This document shows, in pieces, positions 1 to 7,200 of a stretch of 38,594 nucleotides of DNA. The notes beneath the pieces are model-generated. The model was not told where the DNA came from. It did not search any database and saw nothing but the letters and a program-made list of their open reading frames with translations. Position 1 is the stretch's first letter, and the number at the start of each line of letters is the position of its first letter. The stretch is from a virus, in the IMG/VR virus record IMGVR_UViG_3300030328_002810, positions 1 to 38,594 of that record; one strand, 5' to 3'. The translations under genes were made by a program, and so were the position numbers.

Positions 1-665
1 TTAGCAAGTAAATCATAATTGTATGCCGATTGATCCATACATCCTTCAACAATCGTGATACAACTTTCATTATCTGTGTTTGCCAATGAATCATAATTAA
101 GCGCAGTGGAATCCATACAACCATACACGTAAGGAATACAGCTAAAATCTTCTGTGTTCGCGTTAGGATCATAGTTAAGCATACTAGGGTCAGTACAACC
201 GTAAATATAAGGGATACAATTTCCATTGTCAGTATTCGCTAGTGGGTCATAATTAAACATTGTACTATCTGTACAACCATAAGCAAAAGGAATACATGAC
301 CCGTTATCTGTATTCGCGTTAGGATTATAATTCCACATCATTGCATCCATACATCCAAATATATAAGGAACACAACTAGAATCATCTACATTTGCACTAG
401 GCATATAATTCCACATTGTACTATCAGTACAACCATACAAAACACCTATACAACTTCCATCATCTGTATTAGCTAAACTATCATAATTAAATGCTATAGG
501 AGAAGTACAGCCATATATAACCGGAATACAAGTGTCTGGCGTGTTAGCTTGTGGGTTGTAATTAAAAGCTAAAGGCTGCATACAACCTATTATTACTGGT
601 AAACAACCACCGTTATCTAAATTAGCTAATGGATCATAATTAAAGGCCGTGCTATCTATACATCC
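1..665 (-). repeat. 78-bp tandem coding repeats (26-aa Cys units)
   Basis: Eight full units and one truncated unit of about 26 residues (78 bp; one unit is 25 residues) lie end to end within the secreted protein. Each begins Gly-Cys, has a central NY(D/N)xxAN core, then an acidic NTDDGSC-like turn and a short hydrophobic linker such as IPYIY. Two cysteines per unit suggest either one disulfide per unit or links between neighbours. The acidic turn could bind calcium, which is an inference. The units differ at many third positions and some residues, so the array is old or under diversifying drift, not a recent DNA-level expansion. It continues past the left edge. Confidence 0.9.
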
Positions 666-1706
666 CCAAACAGCTAAAGTATTACAGCTACCATCATTAT
701 AATCAGCTGTAAAGCCTTGTGTGTAATATTCTAAATACCCAGAATTAGTACAACCTGGAGCGTAATAACAACTACCGTCGTCTGTGTTAACTGTGTCTAT
801 ATAGTTTACTGCTAAACTATCCATACAGCCAAATGTTTTTTCTACGCACAAGTTACCACAATATGTTGGTGTTTTATATTTATACATAGGTTGTATAAAT
901 GGTGGTAATACTTCTATTATTGTATTACCTAGTGGATTGGTAAGTTTAAACCCACAGTGTGGTGTTGTTAATTGTGCTTGTGCTGTTACATAAAATCTAA
1001 ACTCTACCATTTGTGGCGCGTTTAAATTTATTGTAAAGTCTTTTGTATAAGCGGTTGTATCTAAATAAAACTGCTGTACGTTCGTATCTTGTGTTACTTC
1101 TAAATAAGAACCTACCCAACCATCACCTATTAAATCATACAATGTTAAGGTAAAATCACAGTTAGGTATTAAAGCCATAGTGTTGGCTAATGAGTCATAG
1201 TTGTACATTGTTGAATCAATACAACCAAAAACTCGCAGAGTAGTGCATGAACCGTCATCTGTATCAGCTAGAGGATTAAACTCTACGTACATCGGATCCA
1301 TACACCCCAGTATGGGAGGACAACCATCCGATACAAATACATGTATTGAGTCGTTACCAAAAGCGGGATCGTCACCATATATCAACGTATCATTACATTG
1401 TATTAAGTAATAGGAACCATCTAAACCACCCCAAAGCGCACCGTTTAATCCATCACCATATGAGTCATATATAATAAACGTTAAATCGCCTTCTGGTAAG
1501 CATCTCTGCTCTACCACCGAGGCATAATCAGGTTGGGAACCATAACCAACACCGTAAGTTAATAACGCGCCAGAAGTGTCGTAAATACCCCAACTAGTTT
1601 CACTTTGATATTGATCTAAATTTATTACAATTGTTGTTGGCACACAATTTGGTTGTGCAAATGTTATTATAGGTAATAATAATAGTATTAATAATATTTT
1701 CTTCAT
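1..1706 (-). CDS. Secreted Cys-rich repeat protein, 3' end beyond window
   Basis: The ATG at 1706 opens a frame that stays open to base 1, so the protein (568 codons seen) is cut at its C-terminus by the window edge. It begins with a signal peptide of the form MKKILLILLLL...FAQ. Two beta-type modules follow, each with a DxxGDGxxG loop: YDSYGDGLNG near residue 80 and YDLIGDGWVG near residue 190. Thirteen Cys units of the type GCxDxxAxNYDxxANTDDGSC come next, the last nine as a regular tandem array. These modules are familiar from surface and secreted proteins of Bacteroidetes, not from classical phage proteins. The start abuts the stop of the preceding gene (taa at 1707-1709), so it is the last visible member of the operon. 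Possible roles are an adhesin-like virion decoration or a protein displayed by the infected cell; the sequence does not decide. No type IX secretion C-terminal signal can be assessed because the end is missing. Confidence 0.85.
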   Translation of the reverse strand, partial: MKKILLILLLLPIITFAQPNCVPTTIVINLDQYQSETSWGIYDTSGALLTYGVGYGSQPDYASVVEQRCLPEGDLTFIIYDSYGDGLNGALWGGLDGSYYLIQCNDTLIYGDDPAFGNDSIHVFVSDGCPPILGCMDPMYVEFNPLADTDDGSCTTLRVFGCIDSTMYNYDSLANTMALIPNCDFTLTLYDLIGDGWVGSYLEVTQDTNVQQFYLDTTAYTKDFTINLNAPQMVEFRFYVTAQAQLTTPHCGFKLTNPLGNTIIEVLPPFIQPMYKYKTPTYCGNLCVEKTFGCMDSLAVNYIDTVNTDDGSCYYAPGCTNSGYLEYYTQGFTADYNDGSCNTLAVWGCIDSTAFNYDPLANLDNGGCLPVIIGCMQPLAFNYNPQANTPDTCIPVIYGCTSPIAFNYDSLANTDDGSCIGVLYGCTDSTMWNYMPSANVDDSSCVPYIFGCMDAMMWNYNPNANTDNGSCIPFAYGCTDSTMFNYDPLANTDNGNCIPYIYGCTDPSMLNYDPNANTEDFSCIPYVYGCMDSTALNYDSLANTDNESCITIVEGCMDQSAYNYDLLA

Positions 1707-2015
1707 TTATTTGTTTTTCCAAGATCCTTTTCTAGCGAAGTTTATCATTTCTTCCCTAGTGTTAAATTTATATATCTCACCCCGTTTTTTAGCTTCATCA
1801 TAACCACCCTCATGCCAAACACCGTCAGTTTGGAATAAAGTTGGCCAAGCAGTAAGCTTATCATCGTCAGCCATTAAATGTGTTGATGGTTTATGTCCCT
1901 TATACATAGGTTTGTCTGAAAATTGTTTATCTCCTACGTATACGTTTCCTTTTCTAGATTTTGGTTTTTGTTTTAACGGAGACCACCCGTTCCAACCTTT
2001 CATTGTAAAACTCAT
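1707..2015 (-). CDS. Small basic protein with KMK/SPLK-type N-terminus
   Basis: A 102-residue soluble protein rich in Lys, Gly and Trp, with no signal peptide or membrane segment. It starts MSFTMKGWNGWSPLKQ, a pattern that recurs in the 159-aa gene at 2658-3137 (MGYKMKHG...SSPMKN). The central part contains HLMADDDKLTAWPTLF and the C-terminal part is charged, ending KGSWKNK. I do not recognise a fold or function; short proteins opening this way are, from memory, common in marine metagenomic phages. It sits 2 bases after the thioredoxin-like gene and its stop touches the start of the secreted repeat protein, so it is probably cotranslated with both. A minor virion protein or a host-interaction peptide are both possible. 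Confidence 0.8.
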   Translation of the reverse strand: MSFTMKGWNGWSPLKQKPKSRKGNVYVGDKQFSDKPMYKGHKPSTHLMADDDKLTAWPTLFQTDGVWHEGGYDEAKKRGEIYKFNTREEMINFARKGSWKNK

Positions 2016-2017
2016 AA

Positions 2018-2344
2018 TTAAAAATCACTCATCATTTGATTATTTATTTCGTCTTGTACCTCTTCTTTAGTTGCTGCCATTTTAAAACTAAGATCAGCTT
2101 GAAATCTAGCAACCTCTTCTCCATCTTTAAATATTATAATAGTTGGTACAACAGCTATTTTATGTTTTACCTGCGATTCTGTATCTTTAGCTATATCCGA
2201 GTAACTTATAGTTTTGCAATCTTCTAAATCCATAACCCACGCAACGTCATTAGCACTATTCCAACCAGCATTAAATTGTATTACTTTTATTTGTGCAAAA
2301 GAACTATTACACAACAACATGAGTAAAAATATTAATTTTTTCAT
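2018..2344 (-). CDS. Exported thioredoxin-fold protein lacking CXXC
   Basis: A 108-residue protein with an N-terminal signal peptide (MKKLIFLLML...SSFAQ, probable cleavage after Ala17). The rest follows the thioredoxin pattern: strand KVIQFNAGWN at about 20-29, a helix, then VVPTIIIFKDGEEV with the cis-proline at P67 and the following beta hairpin. The place where thioredoxins carry WCxxC reads WNSAN (residues 28-32), so both catalytic cysteines are absent and the protein should not be a dithiol oxidoreductase. Its only mature-region Cys is C43. The start overlaps the previous stop by one base (taATG), implying coupled translation. It would act in the periplasm or at the inner membrane of the host, perhaps as a binding or chaperone module. 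T7 uses host thioredoxin as a polymerase factor, but the signal peptide here argues against that role. Confidence 0.85.
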   Translation of the reverse strand: MKKLIFLLMLLCNSSFAQIKVIQFNAGWNSANDVAWVMDLEDCKTISYSDIAKDTESQVKHKIAVVPTIIIFKDGEEVARFQADLSFKMAATKEEVQDEINNQMMSDF

Positions 2345-2625
2345 TATCTATTGTATAGTTTATCCTCTATTTTTTCTAAAGTATTTTTTATTTCCTGAAC
2401 GTCTTCTTGGGTGTCCATAATAGTTTGACGGATCATTTGATCTTTCATATTAAATTCCATACGAGTTACCTCATCTGGTGGAATTACAGGTAGTTCTTTT
2501 GCTTCTGCAATATCTGCTTGAAGCATAAAATACATGCTAATTAAGGTTGCCATTGCAAAACCTATACCTATTAGCGTTTTTATACTTAATTTAAACGCTG
2601 TTTCTTCATTTAATTCTTTTGCCAT
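2344..2625 (-). CDS. Small single-TM protein with C-terminal coiled coil
   Basis: A 93-residue protein with a short charged N-terminus (MAKELNEETAFKLSIK), one hydrophobic segment at about 17-36 (TLIGIGFAMATLISMYFML), a proline-containing linker (ELPVIPPDEV) and a heptad-like helix to the end (DVQEIKNTLEKIEDKL). This would be an inner-membrane protein with a periplasmic or cytoplasmic coiled coil. Size, single TM segment and placement beside exported proteins suit a holin or an inner-membrane spanin, but no defining motif is visible, so the lysis role is inference. I recall similar short proteins in marine phage contigs with no assigned function. Its stop overlaps the start of the thioredoxin-like gene by one base. 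A 32-base A/T-rich gap with no Shine-Dalgarno precedes it. Confidence 0.85.
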   Translation of the reverse strand: MAKELNEETAFKLSIKTLIGIGFAMATLISMYFMLQADIAEAKELPVIPPDEVTRMEFNMKDQMIRQTIMDTQEDVQEIKNTLEKIEDKLYNR

Positions 2626-2657
2626 TAATTATTTTATTGTTTTTATCTATTCATTAT

Positions 2658-3137
2658 TTAGCGTTCTTTTCCATCCCAACCACCCGTCTTTTTAAAGTAT
2701 TCATTTTGTCCTTTGTTCAGCATATTTACGTTTGATTTATTACCGTAAAACTTTACTATTTCCGCTGTTCGTGTGGAGTCGTTTTTTATCGCATTAAAAT
2801 CAGGTATAATCCCTGTTTTTGTAGCATACTCTTGATACTCTCTATTTTTTTGCAATTTGTTGTATCGTTTATCACTCATTCCAAATTGTTGTTTAGTGAT
2901 AGTTTTAGGCTTTACATACGTGGTATCGCTGTCTCCAGTATTCATATCTGTTCTTATCTGTCTGAGATAACCTCCGTCTTTATTTGTCATCTTATTTGTT
3001 AACGTTCTTTTATTTGTACTTTCTTTGTAACCTATAGATTTAAATCCTTCAGGTAAATCTTTCTCATTTTTCATTGGTGAACTTCCCAGTTGTTTGAAAG
3101 GAACCGCGGAGTTCCCATGTTTCATTTTATATCCCAT
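2658..3137 (-). CDS. Unknown 159-aa protein with KMK/SPMK N-terminus
   Basis: A 159-residue, strongly basic, Lys/Asn/Thr-rich protein with no signal peptide or membrane segment. It opens MGYKMKHGNSAVPFKQ and carries SSPMKNEKD at about 19-27, matching the opening of the 102-aa gene at 1707-2015. The middle (NKDGGYLRQIRTDMNTGD) looks like a short beta region; the C-terminal half is helical and ends KKTGGWDGKER. No known family recognised. It lies 11 bases after the outer-membrane barrel candidate. The shared opening may be a targeting or packaging tag, which is inference only. Confidence 0.8.
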   Translation of the reverse strand: MGYKMKHGNSAVPFKQLGSSPMKNEKDLPEGFKSIGYKESTNKRTLTNKMTNKDGGYLRQIRTDMNTGDSDTTYVKPKTITKQQFGMSDKRYNKLQKNREYQEYATKTGIIPDFNAIKNDSTRTAEIVKFYGNKSNVNMLNKGQNEYFKKTGGWDGKER

Positions 3138-3148
3138 AATTTTTATTT

Positions 3149-4240
3149 TTAAAATATTGTATAGTTAATTCCAAACTTAAAATCGTACCATTCCCTATTC
3201 CAGTACTTATTGTATTTACCCTCAATAAAATATCCTAAGTTTCTATTTTGTTTTATTCCGTATATCAATCCCCCTGAGTAATCATACCATTGTTCTTCTG
3301 TTATAAAGTTATGATATGAAAATTCACTACCATCATTATAATGCCAAGGCATTAAATTACCCCAAACGTGTAACCAAGTTTTCTTATTATATTTATAGTA
3401 ATCAAACCCAATAACTAACGAATGCTGTATTAATTTTTCTAATTCATCTCTTTTTTTAGTAACGTAATTAGATAACATCTCTGGAACTACGACTGCTTCC
3501 CAGACCTCTGGACTAGTTGCTACTAAAGTTCCATCTGGAGCAAAGTATTCACTGTTCTGAACGTCTATAGTGTATCCTTCTTGAATTGCTAGATAAGTAT
3601 AGTGTAAATTGTTGTTTGGCAACATCCATTCATCTAAAGGATTATATCCATATGGTTCTGACAGTCTTTGTACAGCGCCAATATTGAAAGATAAGTCTCT
3701 AGTTTTCTTATATCTAAATCTTTGCGATGCCTCAAAGTATTCTACATCTGCAAAACCATCTTGTAAATATTCTACTTTAATAGCAAAATAATTTACACAT
3801 AGTGGGTCTTCACAATCATCATCAGAACTATAACGTATAAAGTGATGTTGATCCATATAATCAATACCTTCTTGACGCTTCATGTTTACTTCGAACATGT
3901 ACTCAACACCTCTTACTTTACCAACTGTAGCTGCGTCACTATAATTAGATTCTGTACCATCGTAAAAAGTCTGCGCTTTGTTTTCATAGCCAAATCTAGC
4001 TATTTTACGAAGTCCTATTGTAAAATTATAATCATATGGTGTAGAAATGGTTTGTGTTGATAATCCATTATTTACAGAAAACACCTTAACATCAGATAAC
4101 GATGTCCCACCATTGACCGCTGCATAAAATGTAGAGAATTTTAAGTTATCTTTTATTATTTCTTCAATATCAATCTTAGTATCTACTTGAGCATTAACTA
4201 AGTTAGATATAAATAATAATAAAATTATTATTTTCTTCAT
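3149..4240 (-). CDS. Probable outer-membrane beta-barrel protein
   Basis: A 363-residue protein with a clear signal peptide (MKKIIILLLF...VNAQ, cleavage after Ala17). The mature part has no long hydrophobic helix but many alternating, aromatic-rich strand-like stretches (for example WLHVWGNLMPWHYN, GLIYGIKQNRNLGYFIEGKY), and it ends YDFKFGINYTIF with a C-terminal Phe, as expected of a strand recognised by the BAM assembly machinery. An acidic DDDCEDPLC loop around residue 140 may be a disulfide-closed surface loop. Phage-coded outer-membrane proteins are known mainly as superinfection-exclusion or lysogenic-conversion proteins; here it follows the last giant virion gene after a 45-base gap and heads the exported cassette. 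Receptor masking or replacement is plausible. I recall close relatives in marine phage contigs, so it is probably a stable phage gene. Confidence 0.85.
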   Translation of the reverse strand: MKKIIILLLFISNLVNAQVDTKIDIEEIIKDNLKFSTFYAAVNGGTSLSDVKVFSVNNGLSTQTISTPYDYNFTIGLRKIARFGYENKAQTFYDGTESNYSDAATVGKVRGVEYMFEVNMKRQEGIDYMDQHHFIRYSSDDDCEDPLCVNYFAIKVEYLQDGFADVEYFEASQRFRYKKTRDLSFNIGAVQRLSEPYGYNPLDEWMLPNNNLHYTYLAIQEGYTIDVQNSEYFAPDGTLVATSPEVWEAVVVPEMLSNYVTKKRDELEKLIQHSLVIGFDYYKYNKKTWLHVWGNLMPWHYNDGSEFSYHNFITEEQWYDYSGGLIYGIKQNRNLGYFIEGKYNKYWNREWYDFKFGINYTIF

Positions 4241-4285
4241 ATCATTATTTTGTTATATAATCACTTGTTTTGATAAATATTTATA

Positions 4286-7200
4286 TTAGAGTAAATATCT
4301 TATTTTCTTTTTCTTTTTTGTTTTACTTTTCTTTTTCTTTTTCTTTTCTATTTCTTTCTTTTCTTTAATCTTTTCTTTTACCGCTTCAATTTTCGTATCT
4401 TTAATACCAAGATTCCATTTACTCCAACCACTAAACATTAAAGCTCTTTCAAGTGCGGTATGTTGATTGTTTAAAGATTCTCTTACGTTTTGCGTTTTAT
4501 TATACAATCTATTTAAAGGAACATTTGTTGTTGCTTCTATATAGTTTGTTACCGCTGACCATTGAGGATTATCAATATCAAACGTTTCCATTTCTTTTAT
4601 AACTTTTGTGTTATAATTAAGAGTTTTTTCAGCGTTAACTAATTTTCTAGCCTTAATACCAAGCGGTGGTGAAACATTTAACATTTCCATTAACACAGCG
4701 CTTTCGTCCTTATTCCATCCTTTACCTCTTTGTTCATGCCATTTAATAGCCATATTTTTTAATGTTGCTGCAGCTGCTCCCCAAACACCAGTACCTCTTA
4801 ACACAGAATCAATACTACCGCTAATCATTCTTTCTTTTTTCTTTAACCATCTTTCATCTTCTTCATCATCATCAAACATTGCCATAAATAATGCTGATTG
4901 TAAAGAGTAGAATATTAAATTTTGTATTGCAAAATAATAAGCAATTCTTGAAATATTACCTATATCGCTTTGAAACTGTGGGTTACTTGCGTTTTTATAT
5001 TCAGGACTTATTCTTCTATTTTTAAGATCTAAAAATGCTTTTTTACCCAATCTATTAAACTGAGATGTTACATTTTGGAAAGCCAATATAACTTTACCAA
5101 GTGGAGAAGCTTGCTGCATTGAAACCATCCAAGGTTTAGCTGATTGCTGCGTTTCTTCTGCTAATTTTTGAAAATCAACCCAAGCTTTAGCTTCAGCCTC
5201 TTTCTGACTTAACCCTTGTTTTAAATACGTATTAATTCTATTTCTATAAAATGTAGCGCCACCAGTTGCAATAGCTATATTATCTCCAATTTGTGTTGGT
5301 AAAAACCCTAACTCTAATAATTTTTTTATTGCAGCTTGAATTGGATTTTTAGCATTTTTAACTGATTCTGCTAATTCAGCACCATTAACATCTGTCATTA
5401 TTCCACCACGTCTTTGCTTCATAAAATCAGAATTAAATATAGTTGCGAAATCTTTCCAATATTGTGGTTGATTTGCGAAAGCTTTAGCAGCTTTAAGTAT
5501 ATTGTTGTCAGCAAAGTTAATAAAATTAACCATAGACATTTGCTGTAATACCGCAGAACGTATATTAAAGAACATCGTAGAAGCTACAGAGCCATTTAAA
5601 TAATTTAAGAATTTGTTTACAAGAGCATTTTGACCACTAGGTCTATTTCTACCAGTTTTAGTTCTATATAATATATCTTTAAGAGCGGTAACCACACCTG
5701 CTCCGTAAGCAGCTTCTATTTTATTAAAGTTTTCTTGTGAGAATATTATATCAGCATTTTCAAAAAACTCAGCAAAAAATTGTTCTCTACCAACTCTACC
5801 TGTAGCATCATCTAAATCTATTCTTATGTCTCCAGCTTCCCAGTTTTCAGTAGGATTTACATAGGTTTCTTGTTTAGATATTACGTTTAAAGTTTCAGCG
5901 TAAGCTTGAAGTCTAGCATCATTCATAACTAAATCAACTAAACCTTGTTGATCAGTTTTACTTAATCCCGGTATATCATAACCATGTTTATTCCACAAAT
6001 AAACTCTTATAGCGTCTTGAAAAGTAAAATCACCATCAGGGGTTTTTTTAGTTAATTTCTTTTTAATATCTTTAAATTGTTTGTTTAATGATTTATAATC
6101 ATTCGCGATAGATTGTCTAGCTACACTTAATTCCCTATCACCTCTTAGCAATGGCCTAATTAAAGCTTTCTCAAAAAAATCTCTATGTTCATTACCTTTT
6201 TTACCTTTACCCATAAAGTTATATAATAAACCTAAAAAATCTTCATGGGATGGTGGTATAAAGAATCTAAACTTACCTTTACTTTCGCCACGTTTCCTAG
6301 CTTTAATAGCAGAAAATCTTTTGTCAGACTCAATGCCAGTTACTTCTTCTAGTATTTTGTTGAAACTTTCGCTCATTCCTTTACTAAATTTAATTTTAGC
6401 TTGTTGTACTTTTGACTTAACATCAAATTGATCTAACATATTTTGAACCGCTTGAACATTTTGCAAAGCGTCAACCTTATCAGCCATCCATAAAGCCTTA
6501 GCTTCAGACGTAGAATTAGCAAGACCAGTAATATTCTCCAACGGTATATTTAAACCATTAGCTTTTAAAAATTTATGTATATGTGGAGCTGATTCAGCCG
6601 GTCTAGCCGTTAATACAAACATATCTTTATTACCAAACTTATCTTGTAGCTTCATTGCTTTGTTAAATAGCGGTGCTGTCTGCCCTTCCACAACAACATT
6701 AAATTCTGAAAAATCAAACTCAGCTCCTTGAGCTAATAAATCAGCTCCTTCGTTAGCAAATTCCTCAGCATCTAATCTTCTTTTTTCATAACCACTAACA
6801 AAGTCATTCATTTTATTAACTAATTTGTTTGGCATAGGATCTTTCATCGCTAATTTATCGGTTGCTACTTCCATAAACCTATTACCAAATAAAGTTTTAA
6901 ATCCAGATTTATTACCCTGTACTGCTTCGTGATTTTTTCTAACTATAACACTTAGTAAAGATCTTTCTTTTCTATTTTTATTTCTTTCTAATGCAGTTTC
7001 TAAAGATGTTTCAACAAATAGCATACTAACATCATATCCTTTATCTTTAAACTCTTGAACTTGTTTTTCCATAACCTTCATAGAACCACCAGTACCGTCA
7101 ATAATAACGCCGTTTCCATCACCTCTATACTTCATCATCTTATCTTTGGCTATTTGTCTAGATTGATGTTGTAATTTACCTAAAGTACTTCTCTGTTCTT

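Noticed and set aside
1-665. Regular 78-bp repeats as possible CRISPR array
   Set aside because: The repeats are in-frame protein repeats with varied DNA, no constant repeat with unique spacers.
2344-2625. Firm holin or spanin call for the 93-aa TM protein
   Set aside because: One TM segment and a coiled coil are compatible with it, but there is no lipobox, second TM or neighbouring endolysin to support a named lysis function.
4273-4284. 12-bp palindrome ATAAATATTTAT after the 3100-aa gene as terminator or operator
   Set aside because: Purely A/T, no loop and no U-tract; expected by chance in such AT-rich gaps.
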